A DNA stretch of 59,415 nt from Bermanella sp. (GCA_002683575.1 NYTP01000002.1:1-59415); one strand, 5' to 3'; numbered from the stretch's first letter, positions 33,279 through 44,629 are shown. Notes: generated by a model not told the origin, from the letters alone. A program made the numbers and translations.

Positions 33279-34748
33279 GTGTGGCCAAATGTGAAACATT
33301 CAACGTTGATGGTGCAAGGTACCACGAGTGATGCCGGTAAAAGCATTTTAGTAGCGGCCATTTGTCGTATATTTGTGAATCATGGGATCAGTGTCGCGCC
33401 TTTTAAACCACAAAATATGGCACTCAACAGTGCTGTAACCGAAGACGGCGGGGAAATTGGTCGTGCGCAAGCCGTTCAAGCCATGGCGTGTAAGATTCCA
33501 GCCACCACGGACATGAACCCTGTTTTATTAAAACCCAATAGTGATACCGGTGCCCAAGTGATTGTTCATGGTAAGGCAGTCGCTAACATGGATGCACTGT
33601 ATTATCACAATCATAAACCCCAACTGTTAAATGCTGTTTTACAGTCACATCAACGCCTACAAGCCAAGTTTCAATGTGTCATCGTCGAGGGCGCGGGTAG
33701 TCCTGCTGAAATTAATTTGCGTGATCGTGATATTGCCAATATGGGGTTTGCAGAGGCCGCTGACTGCCCTGTGATTATTGTGGCTGACATTGACCGCGGC
33801 GGTGTGTTTGCACATTTAACTGGCACACTAGAATGCTTAAGTGATTCGGAAAAACAGCGAGTAAAAGGGTTTGTTATTAATCGTTTTCGCGGTGATATCT
33901 CTTTACTTGAACCCGGTCTTAACTGGCTTGAAGCAAAGACCGGAAAACCGGTATTAGGTGTCATTCCCTACATTGAAAATTTACATGTGGAAGCCGAAGA
34001 TGCTATTTCGGTTAAATCCAACCAAAACTCATCTGATGCATTAAAAGTCGTGGTACCGGTGTTGCCGAGAATCAGTAACCACACAGATTTTGATGCTCTT
34101 GCATTGCATCCAAATGTGGATCTGGAATTTATTAAAGAGCCCACTCTATTTAATGGCTGCGACTTATTGATATTACCGGGCACTAAAAATGTTCGCCAAG
34201 ATTACCATTGGCTTAAACAAAGTGATTGGCTTACGTTGATTCAAAAACATCTACGTTATGGCGGTAAAGTCATAGGGATTTGTGGGGGCTTTCAAATGTT
34301 AGGGGATAACATTCACGACCCTCAAGGCATTGAAGGTCAAGCAGGCAGCACCGCCACTTTAGGTTTACTTGAGTTTGAAACAACTCTCATGCCCAATAAG
34401 GCCCTATTAAATGTGAGTGGCTATATAAAAAATAGTGACATCGGCGTAACAGGTTATGAAATTCATGCTGGCTTAAGTAAAGGTAGGGCATTTGAGCACT
34501 GCCTGATTCAACTTGAAAACCATGAAGATGGTTTGATCAATCAAGATGATAATGTATTTGGCAGTTACATTCATGGCCTGTTTGATGAACCTGCCATGCT
34601 TGAATACCTCTTAAAGTGGGCAGGGTTAACAGATATTGAGCACTTTAATTATCAACAACATCAGTCAAACGAACTTGACCGATTAGCAAATATTGTTGAA
34701 CAAGCGATCCCCATAGATACATTAATTAATATTTTAAGCGGCCAATAA
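33279..34748 (+). CDS. cobQ: Cobyric acid synthase
   Basis: A 489-residue glutamine amidotransferase of cobalamin synthesis that amidates adenosylcobyrinic acid a,c-diamide at four positions. The N-terminal dethiobiotin-synthetase-like domain opens with [13 protein letters not shown] (P-loop) and [12 protein letters not shown]. The C-terminal class I GATase domain has the nucleophile Cys in [10 protein letters not shown] near residue 340 and the His in YIHGLFD. The start is a GTG at 33279; a second GTG at 33291 is equally possible, since neither has a strong ribosome site. No other cobalamin gene is in the window, so it may serve salvage of incomplete corrinoids. Confidence 0.92.
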   Translation: MWPNVKHSTLMVQGTTSDAGKSILVAAICRIFVNHGISVAPFKPQNMALNSAVTEDGGEIGRAQAVQAMACKIPATTDMNPVLLKPNSDTGAQVIVHGKAVANMDALYYHNHKPQLLNAVLQSHQRLQAKFQCVIVEGAGSPAEINLRDRDIANMGFAEAADCPVIIVADIDRGGVFAHLTGTLECLSDSEKQRVKGFVINRFRGDISLLEPGLNWLEAKTGKPVLGVIPYIENLHVEAEDAISVKSNQNSSDALKVVVPVLPRISNHTDFDALALHPNVDLEFIKEPTLFNGCDLLILPGTKNVRQDYHWLKQSDWLTLIQKHLRYGGKVIGICGGFQMLGDNIHDPQGIEGQAGSTATLGLLEFETTLMPNKALLNVSGYIKNSDIGVTGYEIHAGLSKGRAFEHCLIQLENHEDGLINQDDNVFGSYIHGLFDEPAMLEYLLKWAGLTDIEHFNYQQHQSNELDRLANIVEQAIPIDTLINILSGQ

Positions 34749-34755
34749 ATTCAAT

Positions 34756-35499
34756 ATGGAATCCTTCTATTCTTCTTTCTTGTTTTGGTTACTGGCGATT
34801 GTCGGTGTGCTTCTGACAGGCATTTCCAAATCAGGGTTTGCTGGTGGTGCCGGAGTGGTCGCTGTGCCTATATTGGCCCTTGTTATGCCTGTACCACAAG
34901 CAGCCGCTTTAATGCTGCCTTTACTCATTGTCATGGACATTAAAGCCATCCAGCTTTACCGCCAGCATATAAATAAACGGGTTTTATTTTCAATTATTCC
35001 TGCAGCACTGGCTGGCATTATTATTGGATCATTACTGCTGACTTATACACCAGGGAGCGTATTAGAGGTGACATTAGGGGTGATATCAATTCTATTTGCC
35101 TGCTGGCAATCCCTCACACCTTTTTTTGGCAAAATGCGCGGTGCGGGTATTTTATGGGGGATGATTTCCGGCATCACCAGCACACTCATTCATGCCGGTG
35201 GCCCACCAATCAATATTTACCTTATTGCTAAAGCACTGCCAAAATTGACTTGGCTGGCCACATCGGCGATCTTTTTTGGTGTTATGAACATCATCAAAGT
35301 CATTCCATATTCTTTAACCGGACAATGGCAAACAGAGATTTTATGGTTATCTCTAATCTTAGCACCTGTGGCCTATCTAGGTATTTGGTTAGGCCATGCC
35401 ATCCAACATCGTTTTAGTGAACAGCACTTCATGGCTATTTGCCGGGTGTTATTATTTGTATCAGGCGTACTTTTGCTTACAAAAGCGTTTTTTCACTAG
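34756..35499 (+). CDS. TauE/SafE (TSUP) family membrane permease
   Basis: This 247-residue protein has about eight membrane helices in two repeats. The N-terminal repeat has GISKSGFAGGAGVVAVPIL and the second GITSTLIHAGGPPINIYLIA, the twin signatures of the TauE/SafE/TSUP family, which exports sulfite, sulfoacetate or related anions. The substrate here is unknown. The start lies 7 nt after the cobQ stop, so the two are probably cotranscribed, though no functional link is evident. It converges on mutT with 48 nt between. Confidence 0.88.
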   Translation: MESFYSSFLFWLLAIVGVLLTGISKSGFAGGAGVVAVPILALVMPVPQAAALMLPLLIVMDIKAIQLYRQHINKRVLFSIIPAALAGIIIGSLLLTYTPGSVLEVTLGVISILFACWQSLTPFFGKMRGAGILWGMISGITSTLIHAGGPPINIYLIAKALPKLTWLATSAIFFGVMNIIKVIPYSLTGQWQTEILWLSLILAPVAYLGIWLGHAIQHRFSEQHFMAICRVLLFVSGVLLLTKAFFH

Positions 35500-35547
35500 A
35501 CAGTAAAATGTGCTCAGAAATGGAAATCACAACGTTTATTAATGTAC

Positions 35548-35949
35548 CTAAAGAAACGTCTTTTTAAGTGCATCAATTATCGCGAGATTCGCGTCTGGAA
35601 ATGAGTACTGATCAATATCAGCTAATTCGATCCATTGCGTTTCTTGCCCTTCTGCACCATGAGGTTCACCAGAAAATGTCTTCACGCAATACACATCTAG
35701 TTGAATCAGCTTATCGCCGTAATCATGTTCTAACATGATTAAAGGGGTCGGCTCATTAATCACAATGCCAACCTCTTCGTGTAACTCTCGAGTTAACGCT
35801 TGCACCGCTGTTTCGTTTTGTTCTTTCTTACCACCTGGAAACTCCCAAAGTCCGCCTTGATGGGCTTTATCCGGACGCTTAGCAATAAATAATTGCTGAC
35901 CACTTTGCGATAAAATTGCAGCTGCAACCACTTCTATTTTTTTAATCAT
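35548..35949 (-). CDS. mutT: 8-oxo-dGTP diphosphatase
   Basis: A 133-residue Nudix hydrolase. The Nudix box is GGKKEQNETAVQALTREL followed by HEEVGI (residues about 38-61). The rest follows MutT, including GLWEFPGGK and WIELADIDQYSFPDAN near the C-terminus. It removes 8-oxo-dGTP from the nucleotide pool. Gene order secA-argJ-mutT is common in gammaproteobacteria and supports MutT over other Nudix enzymes. A terminator lies between argJ and mutT, so mutT may have its own promoter in that 78-nt gap. Confidence 0.9.
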   Translation of the reverse strand: MIKKIEVVAAAILSQSGQQLFIAKRPDKAHQGGLWEFPGGKKEQNETAVQALTRELHEEVGIVINEPTPLIMLEHDYGDKLIQLDVYCVKTFSGEPHGAEGQETQWIELADIDQYSFPDANLAIIDALKKTFL

Positions 35950-35975
35950 TTATTTCTCTACCTAAAATAACAGGC

Positions 35976-36013
35976 AAAAAAAAGCTGGCTTAATAATAAA
36001 TATTAAGCCAGCT
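35976..36013 (-). terminator. Intrinsic terminator after argJ
   Basis: AGCTGGCTTAATA at 35983-35995 pairs perfectly with TATTAAGCCAGCT at 36001-36013 around a 5-nt loop. The A run at 35976-35982 becomes a U run on the minus strand, so it ends argJ transcription. Confidence 0.9.
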
Positions 36014-36027
36014 CTTTATCTAACTAT

Positions 36028-37248
36028 TTAACTGCGGTAATCCGCATTAATACTGACATAATCATGGGATAAATCAGTGGTCCATACTGTTTCACCCGCT
36101 TCGCCACGACCCATATCAATACGAACACATAACTCAGACTGTTTCATCACCGCCGCGCCCGCTTCTTCAGTGTAACTTTCAGCACGTGCGCCCTTTTCAA
36201 CAATACAAACGTCATCTAAATAGATGTTGATCGCATCGACATTCATGTCGCGCACACCACTTCGACCCACGGCAGCTAGGATTCGACCCCAGTTTGCATC
36301 AGATGCAAACAATGCCGTTTTCACTAATGGGCTATGCGCCACAGTGTAAGCAATGCGTAACGCTTCTTTTGAGTTTTCACAGTGACAAACATCAATCGCA
36401 ACAAACTTAGTCGCGCCCTCACCATCACGGACGATGGCATGAGCAAGGTATAAAAACACCTTTTCAAGTTCTGCTTTTAATACGGCATAAAGTGGCTGCT
36501 GTTTATTGACTAATTTTTCAACTTTGGCACACCCACTCGCAATCAACATACATGAATCATTGGTTGAGGTATCACCATCAATCGAAATTCGATTGAACGA
36601 TTTATTACCAAGCTCACTGCATATCTCTTGAAGGATATCTTTAGCAACAGGGGCATCGGTTGCAATGAAACCTAACATGGTGGCCATATTAGGTTTAATC
36701 ATGCCAGCCCCTTTTGAAATACCGGAAATGGAAATGGTTTGACCATCAAATTCAAATTGCGTCGAAGTGCCTTTTGGCTGAGTGTCCGTGGTCATAATAC
36801 CGCGGCTCGCGTCATACCAGATGTTAGCTTGTGTTTGCTCAAGTGCCTTAGGAATTGCAGGCAATATTTTACCCATTGGTAAGCGTTCACCAATTACACC
36901 CGTGGAAAACGGCAGCACTTGCTCAAGTGCCACGCCTTTTGCTTGGGCAACTGCTTGGCAAATCTCGATGGCATCCTCATATCCACCTGCACCAGTGCCA
37001 GCATTTGCGTTACCCGTATTAATAATCAGGTAACGAGTCTGCGCGTTTGCTAGGTGATGCTTACTGATTTGCACCGGCGCTGCACAGAAAGCATTCTCTG
37101 TAAAAATACCGGCGGTGGTGGCTGTATCAGCCAATTCAAACACAACAATGTCAGGGCGTGATGTTTGTTTCACACCTGCATTCGTTGTGCCTATTTTAAT
37201 GCCATCGATTGTATTGAAGTCTTCAAATACAGATAAATTAACCGGCAT
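36028..37248 (-). CDS. argJ: Bifunctional ornithine acetyltransferase / N-acetylglutamate synthase
   Basis: This 406-residue protein is made as a precursor that cleaves itself before the nucleophile Thr in KPNMATMLGF (near residue 188). It transfers acetyl from N-acetylornithine to glutamate, the cyclic route of arginine synthesis. Other signatures are NTGNANAGTG near residue 77, which holds the oxyanion-hole region, and SRISIDGDTSTND-like RISIDGDTSTNDS. It begins 22 nt after the secA stop on the same strand and ends in a strong terminator. Confidence 0.95.
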   Translation of the reverse strand: MPVNLSVFEDFNTIDGIKIGTTNAGVKQTSRPDIVVFELADTATTAGIFTENAFCAAPVQISKHHLANAQTRYLIINTGNANAGTGAGGYEDAIEICQAVAQAKGVALEQVLPFSTGVIGERLPMGKILPAIPKALEQTQANIWYDASRGIMTTDTQPKGTSTQFEFDGQTISISGISKGAGMIKPNMATMLGFIATDAPVAKDILQEICSELGNKSFNRISIDGDTSTNDSCMLIASGCAKVEKLVNKQQPLYAVLKAELEKVFLYLAHAIVRDGEGATKFVAIDVCHCENSKEALRIAYTVAHSPLVKTALFASDANWGRILAAVGRSGVRDMNVDAINIYLDDVCIVEKGARAESYTEEAGAAVMKQSELCVRIDMGRGEAGETVWTTDLSHDYVSINADYRS

Positions 37249-37270
37249 GTGGATGCTATTCCTTAATCAT

Positions 37271-39994
37271 TTAGGCAAGTTTGCCATGGCATTGTTTGAA
37301 TTTTTTACCTGAGCCGCACGGACAAGGGTCATTACGCCCTACCTTTTGACCGTCACGTACAAACGGCTTTGCTTGGTCATCAGCTTCGGCTTGCTCTTCA
37401 GCAGGTAATGCTGATGCTTGATCATGTTCAAACTTAAGTGATTGCGCTTCAGCTTGTGCTCGTGCCTGCTCTTCTAAGCGCTTAACTTCATCATCATTCA
37501 CAAACTGTGCATGAGATAAGAAACGAACCGTTTCATGTTTAATGTCATTAAGCAGCTGTTTAAATAACTCAAATGATTCGCGCTTATACTCTTGCTTAGG
37601 ATTCTTTTGTGCATAACCACGTAAATGGATACCCTGACGCAGGTGATCCATTGTCGCTAAATGCTCTTTCCATTGATGATCAAGAATCTGTAGCATGATG
37701 TGTTTTTCAATCTGGCGCATTCTTGGTGCACCTACTTCTTTTGACTTTTCAGTATAAGCATCAATCACAACTTGTTTGATACGCTGACGCAATGTTTCTT
37801 CGTAAAGTGCTTTATCTTCTTCTAGCCATTGCGAAACAGGTACAGGCAATGCGAATTCAGTGGTCAGTGCTTTCTCTAAGCCATCCACATCCCATTGTTC
37901 TACCATACTTTGAGGTGGGATATATTCGCTAATGCTTTCATCAATTACATCATCACGAATAGATTCAATTGTCTGTTCAATGCTATTTGCTTCAAGTAAC
38001 TCATTACGCTGTTGATAAATTACACGACGTTGATCATTTGCCACGTTATCGTATTCAAGCAATTGCTTACGCATGTCAAAGTTACGACCTTCTACTTTAC
38101 GCTGTGCTTTTTCAATCGCGTTAGACACCATCTTATGCTCAATGGCTTCACCATCTTTCATACCCAATGCTTGCATTAAACGACGGGTTCTGTCGCTTGC
38201 AAAAATACGCATTAAGTTATCTTCTAATGATAAGAAGAAACGAGAAGAACCTGGGTCACCTTGACGACCCGCACGTCCACGTAGTTGGTTATCGATACGG
38301 CGACTCTCATGACGCTCAGTACCTAAGATATGCAAACCACCTGCTGCAATAACCGTGTCGTGACGCTCTTGCCAGTCAGCTTTCACTTTGGCAATTTTTT
38401 CATCGTTTGGATTATTAATTTGCTCAAGTTCCAGCTCTAGGTTGCCACCAAGTTTAATGTCGGTACCACGACCAGCCATGTTCGTTGCAATGGTTACGAC
38501 ACCTGGGCGACCAGCATCTGCAATGATTTGTGCTTCATTGGCGTGATTTTTAGCATTCAAAACACTGTGCTTAATCTTTGCTTTCTTTAATGCATCCGAA
38601 ATTAGCTCACTGCTTTCGATGCTGGCTGTACCAACCAATACAGGACGATTTAACGCAGTTGACTCTTCGATTTCTTCAATCACCGCTTGGTATTTTTCTT
38701 GTTCGCTTAAAAATACAAGGTCATTAAAGTCGATACGAGCAATGGGTTTATTGGTCGGAATAACCACAACATCTAGGCCGTAAATTTCACGGAATTCAAA
38801 CGCTTCAGTATCTGCGGTACCGGTCATACCAGATAATTTAGTATATAGACGGAAATAGTTCTGGAAAGTTGTAGAAGCAAGTGTCTGACTTTCAGCCTGA
38901 ATCTTTACACCTTCTTTTGCTTCAACCGCTTGGTGCAAACCTTCACCCCAACGACGACCTGGCATGGTACGACCAGTGTGTTCATCAACAATGACCACTT
39001 GTCCATTTTGTACAATATAATCTACATTTCGCTGGTAAAGGCAGTGTGCACGTAATGCTGAGTGAACATGATGAAGTTTTAATAAGTTACTTGGGGCGTA
39101 CAGGCTATCCCCTTCTTCTAATAAGCCGGCATCAACAAGCATGTCTTCAACTAGCTCATGACCTACTTCGTTTAATTCAACACTGCGACTTTTCAGATCA
39201 ATAATGAAGTGGCCTTCTTGCTCAACCACTTCTTCTTCACTCTCTTTATGCTCTATCAACTTTGGTACTAAAAGATTAATACGCTTATACATTTCAGAGC
39301 TGTCTTGAGCAGCACCTGAAATAATTAAAGGTGTACGAGCTTCATCAATTAAGATGGAATCCACTTCATCAATAACAGCAAAGGCTAAACCACGTTGTGC
39401 ACGCTCATCTTTTGACAGCGCCATATTGTCACGCAGGTAATCAAAGCCGAATTCATTGTTAGTACCGTAGGTAATGTCTGCTTGATATGCAGCCTGTTTT
39501 TCTTGTTGGTCTTGACCTGAAAGTGCTACACCGACGGTTAAGCCCATAAATTCATAAAGGGGCTTCATCCAGTTCGCATCACGGGAAGCGAGATAATCGT
39601 TTACCGTAATAACATGGACACCAAGATCGTTTAATGCATTTAGGTACACAGCGAGGGTCGCTACCAGAGTCTTACCTTCACCGGTTTTCATCTCAGCAAT
39701 TTTACCATTATGCAGCGTCATACCACCGATTAACTGCACATCGAAATGGCGCATCCCCATAACACGCTTACTGCCTTCACGTAACGCAGCAAATGCCTCA
39801 GGCAGAATTTGGTCAAGGGTTTCACCGTCTCTTAAGCGTTGCTTAAATTCATCGGTTTTACCTTTTAATTGCGCATCATCAAGCACCTCAAAATCGGGCT
39901 CTAGGGCATTAATTTTATCGACAACTTTACGTAAACGTTTTAATTCTCGTTCGTTTTTACTGCCAAGAACCTTGGCTAAGACTTGAATGAACAT
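37271..39994 (-). CDS. secA: Preprotein translocase ATPase subunit
   Basis: A 907-residue motor that drives unfolded preproteins through SecYEG. Walker A is [14 protein letters not shown] near residue 105, DEVDS is the Walker B, and the arginine-finger region [20 protein letters not shown] is near residue 585. The C-terminus has the zinc motif [14 protein letters not shown], which binds SecB. The Shine-Dalgarno is poor (AAGAAAT), and a perfect 11-bp hairpin (40037-40062) lies in the leader. Flanked by an M23 peptidase upstream and argJ downstream (22 nt). Confidence 0.97.
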   Translation of the reverse strand: MFIQVLAKVLGSKNERELKRLRKVVDKINALEPDFEVLDDAQLKGKTDEFKQRLRDGETLDQILPEAFAALREGSKRVMGMRHFDVQLIGGMTLHNGKIAEMKTGEGKTLVATLAVYLNALNDLGVHVITVNDYLASRDANWMKPLYEFMGLTVGVALSGQDQQEKQAAYQADITYGTNNEFGFDYLRDNMALSKDERAQRGLAFAVIDEVDSILIDEARTPLIISGAAQDSSEMYKRINLLVPKLIEHKESEEEVVEQEGHFIIDLKSRSVELNEVGHELVEDMLVDAGLLEEGDSLYAPSNLLKLHHVHSALRAHCLYQRNVDYIVQNGQVVIVDEHTGRTMPGRRWGEGLHQAVEAKEGVKIQAESQTLASTTFQNYFRLYTKLSGMTGTADTEAFEFREIYGLDVVVIPTNKPIARIDFNDLVFLSEQEKYQAVIEEIEESTALNRPVLVGTASIESSELISDALKKAKIKHSVLNAKNHANEAQIIADAGRPGVVTIATNMAGRGTDIKLGGNLELELEQINNPNDEKIAKVKADWQERHDTVIAAGGLHILGTERHESRRIDNQLRGRAGRQGDPGSSRFFLSLEDNLMRIFASDRTRRLMQALGMKDGEAIEHKMVSNAIEKAQRKVEGRNFDMRKQLLEYDNVANDQRRVIYQQRNELLEANSIEQTIESIRDDVIDESISEYIPPQSMVEQWDVDGLEKALTTEFALPVPVSQWLEEDKALYEETLRQRIKQVVIDAYTEKSKEVGAPRMRQIEKHIMLQILDHQWKEHLATMDHLRQGIHLRGYAQKNPKQEYKRESFELFKQLLNDIKHETVRFLSHAQFVNDDEVKRLEEQARAQAEAQSLKFEHDQASALPAEEQAEADDQAKPFVRDGQKVGRNDPCPCGSGKKFKQCHGKLA

Positions 39995-40036
39995 GGAAAG
40001 ATTTCTTATTACTGTTTGTTATTGTGAAAATGCTGG

Positions 40037-40062
40037 ATAACGCAATCTAATGATTGCGTTAT
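40037..40062. promoter_or_regulatory. Perfect hairpin in the secA leader
   Basis: ATAACGCAATC at 40037-40047 and GATTGCGTTAT at 40052-40062 are perfectly complementary around TAAT. It lies in the 98-nt gap between the M23 peptidase gene and secA. There is no U run on the minus strand, so it is more likely a leader structure or operator than a terminator. Confidence 0.55.
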
Positions 40063-40092
40063 ACCGAAATTAGACAGAGAGGGGAATAAATA

Positions 40093-41025
40093 TTATCGGC
40101 GGGTGCGATGAATATAGGCTGCAGGGTCAACCGTGCGGCCATTTTTGTAAACTTCAAAATGAACGTGCGGGCCAGTAGAGCGGCCAGTACTGCCCATCAA
40201 GGCAACTACTTGATCTTTACGAACCACATCACCTACTTTAACGACGATTTCATTACAGTGCGCATAACGGGTTTTGTAACCATTACCGTGATTCACTTCA
40301 ACTAGTAAACCATAGCCATAGCGCTTAGATGCCCATGTCACCACACCAGAAGCAACGGACACGATATCTGAGCCTGTTTTACCAGCAAAATCCACTCCGC
40401 CATGCCAAGCTAACCGACCAGTAAATGGATCTGTACGCATACCATAACGAGAGGACATCCAGCCTTTTCTAATAGGCAGGCCTGCCACAAATGTGTCACT
40501 GGTGATTTTCTTTTGGCCCAGAATACTATCAAGCACTTCTAACTGCTGTTCGCGGTTATCAATTTGCTCGCTGAGCTCATCCAATACCGTAACGATACCA
40601 GGCGCCTGGTAAACGGACCCTACATCCTGACGAGAAGGCCCACCAATCGCGGGAAGTTCGCCGAAGTTGAACTCACCCTTATCAAGCTTAGATTGATCAA
40701 TTAGTCGCTCACCAAGAGCATCAAGTCGAGTTAGACGGGTTTGAAGCTCAGCCATGCGTAAGGTCAAACCAACCAGCTGTTCGTCGGTTTGCTCTCGAAT
40801 CTTATCGAGCTGCTTACGTTGTTGAGTTAAATCTTGTTCCCATGCTTTTGCCGTTTCGGGGCCAAATAGACCTTCGTCAACCAGCATCATGGTTAGATAA
40901 TAGCCTGCAGCGCCCATTGAAAAAGGCAACACAGCTAAAATGAGGGTTAAAATCCAGCGAGCCACAGGCCCCAAGGAAATTGTCTTAGAGCGTCCGTGGC
41001 GCTGGCCTACGATAATAATATTCAC
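40093..41025 (-). CDS. M23 family peptidoglycan metallopeptidase
   Basis: This 310-residue protein has an N-terminal membrane anchor (IALILAVLPFSMGAAGYYL-like LTLILAVLPFSMGAAGYYL, residues 27-46) and a periplasmic coiled coil (about 60-180). The C-terminal LytM domain has the Zn ligands His and Asp in WHGGVDFAG and the last His in HVHFE (TGPHVHFEVY), so it should be an active endopeptidase. It may be a cell-wall hydrolase for division or remodelling. It occupies the place of secM between lpxC and secA in E. coli, but shows no resemblance to SecM. Confidence 0.92.
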   Translation of the reverse strand: MNIIIVGQRHGRSKTISLGPVARWILTLILAVLPFSMGAAGYYLTMMLVDEGLFGPETAKAWEQDLTQQRKQLDKIREQTDEQLVGLTLRMAELQTRLTRLDALGERLIDQSKLDKGEFNFGELPAIGGPSRQDVGSVYQAPGIVTVLDELSEQIDNREQQLEVLDSILGQKKITSDTFVAGLPIRKGWMSSRYGMRTDPFTGRLAWHGGVDFAGKTGSDIVSVASGVVTWASKRYGYGLLVEVNHGNGYKTRYAHCNEIVVKVGDVVRKDQVVALMGSTGRSTGPHVHFEVYKNGRTVDPAAYIHRTRR

Positions 41026-41133
41026 TCAGCGCGTCCTAAATTTGTTAACTATTGGTCAGTTTAGACTGTACCTAGCTCACAGTATGAGACAAAAATCACA
41101 GTAATACCTAACTTTACGCCCATTAAATATAAA

Positions 41134-41156
41134 TAACGGCACCTTACGTGCCGTTA
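41134..41156 (-). terminator. Hairpin after lpxC, possible weak terminator
   Basis: TAACGGCAC at 41134-41142 and GTGCCGTTA at 41148-41156 pair perfectly around CTTAC, 11 nt past the lpxC stop. The following minus-strand sequence is U-rich but broken, so termination may be partial. Confidence 0.55.
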
Positions 41157-41166
41157 CATATAAAGG

Positions 41167-42078
41167 TTAAACCGCAGAAACGGGTTTTGCGTAGGAAATT
41201 GGGGCTGTTTCTTCATCTTCGTAAGACACAAACTCCCAGCACTCAGGTTGGTCAAGCAAGGCTCTCAACAGATGATTATTCAGGCCATGGCCAGACTTAA
41301 CACCCACATATTCACCAATTAAGCTATGACCAAGCAAGTAAAGGTCGCCTACTGCATCTAAAATCTTATGTTTTACAAACTCGTCGTCATAGCGAAGACC
41401 GTCTTCGTTCAGTACACGGAAATCATCAACAACAATTGCGTTACTTACGCTGCCACCAAGTGCAAGGTTTTGAGAACGTAAATACTCAATATCGCGCATG
41501 AAACCGAAAGTACGAGCACGACTCACTTCCTTCACAAACGAGGTGGTGGAGAAATCGAGGCTAGCAACTTGATTTTCAGCATCAAAAAGAGGGTGATCAA
41601 AGTCAATCGTAAAGCTAACTTTAAAACCATTATAAGGCTGGAAACTGGCAGACTTATCGCCATCCGTCACCGTTACAGGGCTCTTGATACGAATAAATTG
41701 CTTAGCTTTATTTTGCTCTTCAATGCCAGCTGACTGCAGCAGGAATACGAACGGGCCTGCACTGCCATCCATAATAGGCACTTCAGCAGCACTTAACTCC
41801 ACTAGAACGTTATCAATACCAAGACCAGCCATAGCTGATAGCAGGTGCTCCACTGTGGAAACTTTTGCAGAGCCATTACTCAATGAGGTTGATAGCGTGG
41901 TATCACCTACATTAGTGGCTTTTGCTTTAATCTCAACAGCTGGCTCTAAATCGGTACGAATAAAGATAATACCCGTATCCACTGGGGCTGGGCGCAAAGT
42001 CAAATAGACTTTTTCACCTGAATGTAGACCAATCCCTGTGGCTCTAATGGTGTTTTTAAGGGTACGTTGTTTAATCAT
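41167..42078 (-). CDS. lpxC: UDP-3-O-acyl-N-acetylglucosamine deacetylase
   Basis: A 303-residue Zn enzyme that commits lipid A synthesis by deacetylating UDP-3-O-acyl-GlcNAc. The Zn ligands are the His of [12 protein letters not shown] near residue 79 and the His and Asp of [14 protein letters not shown] near 238-242; HSL near 265 is the general base region. Length is the family norm. It follows ftsZ by 74 nt, in the usual ftsZ-lpxC order, and probably has its own promoter in that AT-rich gap. Cytoplasmic. Confidence 0.96.
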   Translation of the reverse strand: MIKQRTLKNTIRATGIGLHSGEKVYLTLRPAPVDTGIIFIRTDLEPAVEIKAKATNVGDTTLSTSLSNGSAKVSTVEHLLSAMAGLGIDNVLVELSAAEVPIMDGSAGPFVFLLQSAGIEEQNKAKQFIRIKSPVTVTDGDKSASFQPYNGFKVSFTIDFDHPLFDAENQVASLDFSTTSFVKEVSRARTFGFMRDIEYLRSQNLALGGSVSNAIVVDDFRVLNEDGLRYDDEFVKHKILDAVGDLYLLGHSLIGEYVGVKSGHGLNNHLLRALLDQPECWEFVSYEDEETAPISYAKPVSAV

Positions 42079-42152
42079 TTATTCTGTCGCTTACTCTTTC
42101 ACGGCAATCCACTATTATAGTATTAATAACAGCCATTGGCCAACCGCCAGCA

Positions 42153-43328
42153 CTAGTCTGCTTGGCGGCGCAAAAATGCAGGGATATCGAGATAATCCAT
42201 ATCCTTGCTGTTATTTGTATCTGGATTCGCTTGATGAGCCGGCTGGGCGTTTGAGCCTCGCATGACGGTTGGGCGATCCAACTTCTTATAATCCACTGAA
42301 CCATCAGTTTTGCTAACGGTATTATCCACCACCTTCTTAGGAGCGGCTTCTATATTACCTAAACCGGTAGCAACTACCGTGACGCGCAACTCATCCGTCA
42401 TATTTTCATCGATAACGGTACCCACAACAATAGTGGCATTATCAGAAGAGAATTCCTCAATGGTATCGCCCACTTCAGTGAACTCACCCAAGGACAGGTT
42501 CATACCTGCGGTGATATTGACCAGAATGCCACGGGCACCTTGCAAGTTCACATCTTCAAGTAATGGGCTGCGAATAGCCGCTTCGGCCGCTTCACGAGCA
42601 CGATTCTCACCTGATGATGAACCTGTGCCCATCATGGCTTGACCCATCTCAGACATAACCGTACGAACGTCCGCAAAGTCGACGTTGATCATACCAGGGC
42701 GAATAATAAGGTCTGCAATACCTTGAACAGCACCCAACAATACATCGTTTGCAGCGCTGAAGGCATCCAATAAAGATGTATTTTTACCGAGTACCGCTAA
42801 TAATTTTTCATTTGGAATGGTGATTAAGGAGTCAACATGCTTAGCCAGCTCACCAAGACCGCTTTCAGCGGCTGATATACGTTTACGGCCTTCAAATGGA
42901 AACGGCTTAGTGACAACCGCCACGGTAAGAATACCTAACTCTTTAGCCACTTCAGCGACCACTGGCGCAGCACCTGTTCCGGTACCACCACCCATGCCCG
43001 CAGTAATGAATACCATATCAGCACCATTAAGTGCTTCAGCAATGCGCTCACGGTCTTCCATTGCGGCTTGACGACCCACTTCAGGATTAGCGCCTGCGCC
43101 TAAACCTTTAGTCACCGTTGAACCAAGCTGTAGAACGGAACGTGCCGACATGTTCTTAAGTGCCTGCGAGTCCGTATTGGCACAAATGAAGTCAACACCC
43201 TCAACCTGGCTAGAAACCATGTGTTCGACAGCATTACCGCCACCGCCACCTATACCAACAACCTTAATAACAGCGTTGTGTTGAGGTTCATCTACTAATT
43301 CAAACATATCCCCATCTCTTTGCGACAT
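42153..43328 (-). CDS. ftsZ: Cell division GTPase FtsZ
   Basis: This 391-residue tubulin homologue forms the Z ring. The G box is [16 protein letters not shown] near residue 108, with [15 protein letters not shown] at the N-terminus. The T7 loop contains [12 protein letters not shown] variable linker (about 325-375) precedes the conserved C-terminal peptide [14 protein letters not shown] that binds FtsA and ZipA. The ATG at 43328 has AGGAG at 7 nt; the ATG at 43307, seven codons in, gives the usual MFELVDE start and is an alternative. It follows ftsA by 65 nt. Confidence 0.96.
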   Translation of the reverse strand: MSQRDGDMFELVDEPQHNAVIKVVGIGGGGGNAVEHMVSSQVEGVDFICANTDSQALKNMSARSVLQLGSTVTKGLGAGANPEVGRQAAMEDRERIAEALNGADMVFITAGMGGGTGTGAAPVVAEVAKELGILTVAVVTKPFPFEGRKRISAAESGLGELAKHVDSLITIPNEKLLAVLGKNTSLLDAFSAANDVLLGAVQGIADLIIRPGMINVDFADVRTVMSEMGQAMMGTGSSSGENRAREAAEAAIRSPLLEDVNLQGARGILVNITAGMNLSLGEFTEVGDTIEEFSSDNATIVVGTVIDENMTDELRVTVVATGLGNIEAAPKKVVDNTVSKTDGSVDYKKLDRPTVMRGSNAQPAHQANPDTNNSKDMDYLDIPAFLRRQAD

Positions 43329-43393
43329 CGCCCTTCTCCTTATTACTTATTATTCGTCAGGCGCTTTACTGCTAATTTAGCGCCTATTAAATA

Positions 43394-44629
43394 TTAAAAA
43401 TTCCCTTTAATCCAATTTTTTACGCGTGCTACGAATCCAATTGGGTCGTCTTCCTTTCGAGCGAAGACTAATTCGCCCAATTGGTGCTTCGCACCGTAAA
43501 TCAATAAGCCAACTGACGTAGCATATATTGGGTTTGCCACCACGTCTGTTAACCCTTCTACACCGCTGGGTTTTGCTAACCTAACCGGTACATGAAAAAT
43601 TTCTTCTGCCAGTTCAACCACGCCTTCCATCATTGATGTCCCTCCGGTTAAAACAATCCCAGCAGCAATCATATCTTCAAAACCACTGCGCCTTAATTCC
43701 GCTTGAATAAGCGTAAATAATTCTTCGTACCTAGGTTCAACCACCTCAGCCAGTGCCTGACGAGATAAGTTACGGGGAGCACGCTCTCCTACACTTGGTA
43801 CTTTGATAAGCTCATCGGCACCGGCTAATTGAGTCAGTGCACACGCGTATTTGATTTTAATTTCTTCTGCGTGTTGTGTCGGCGTTCTCAACGCCATGGC
43901 AATATCATTTGTTACTTGGTCGCCTGCAATGGGGATGACCGCTGTATGACGAATCGCACCTTCAGTGAAGATAGCAATATCGGTAGTACCACCACCAATA
44001 TCCACCATACAAACTCCGAGCTCTTTTTCATCGTCGGTTAGCACCGCATAACTGGAGGCTAATTGCTCCAAAATAATATCGTCAATTTCCAAACCACAAC
44101 GCTGCACACATTTCTCAATATTTTGCGCCGCATTTAATGCACCACTGACCATATGCACTTTGGCCTCTAGGCGAACCCCTGCCATACCAATGGGCTCTTT
44201 GATGCCTTCTTGTAAATCAATCACATACTCTTGTGGTAATACGTGCAAAATGCGCTGATCTGCGGGTATCGCAACCGCCTTAGCTGCATCCAGTACGCGT
44301 TCAATATCGGTTTGCACCACTTCTCTGTCTTTGATCGCCACGATACCGTGACTATTCATCGAACGAATATGACTGCCCGCTATACCGGCATAGACTGAAT
44401 GTATTTGGCAGCCCGCCATTAATTCAGCCTCTTCAATAGCTCGCTGAATAGATTGCACCGTGGATTCAATATTCACCACAACGCCTTTTTTTATGCCGCG
44501 CGAAGGATGACTACCCACACCTACAACCTTGATGATGCCTTGTGCATTCACTTCGCCCACAATGGTGACAATTTTGGATGTGCCAATATCAAGGCCAACA
44601 ATCAATTTACTTTCTGCAGTTGTATTCAT
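43394..44629 (-). CDS. ftsA: Cell division protein FtsA
   Basis: A 411-residue actin-like ATPase that tethers FtsZ to the membrane. The phosphate-binding motif is VGLDIGTSKIVTIVG near the N-terminus; GVCMVDIGGGTTDIAIF and GIVLTGGTSMMEGV are the other nucleotide motifs. The 1C domain lies at about 85-165. The C-terminal RVKNWIKGNF is the membrane-binding amphipathic helix. It lies between ftsQ (24 nt) and ftsZ (65 nt). Confidence 0.96.
   Translation of the reverse strand: MNTTAESKLIVGLDIGTSKIVTIVGEVNAQGIIKVVGVGSHPSRGIKKGVVVNIESTVQSIQRAIEEAELMAGCQIHSVYAGIAGSHIRSMNSHGIVAIKDREVVQTDIERVLDAAKAVAIPADQRILHVLPQEYVIDLQEGIKEPIGMAGVRLEAKVHMVSGALNAAQNIEKCVQRCGLEIDDIILEQLASSYAVLTDDEKELGVCMVDIGGGTTDIAIFTEGAIRHTAVIPIAGDQVTNDIAMALRTPTQHAEEIKIKYACALTQLAGADELIKVPSVGERAPRNLSRQALAEVVEPRYEELFTLIQAELRRSGFEDMIAAGIVLTGGTSMMEGVVELAEEIFHVPVRLAKPSGVEGLTDVVANPIYATSVGLLIYGAKHQLGELVFARKEDDPIGFVARVKNWIKGNF

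Noticed and set aside
42071-42304. 77-residue minus-strand open frame between lpxC and ftsZ
   Set aside because: It overlaps the conserved 3' end of ftsZ in another frame and has no recognisable domain.
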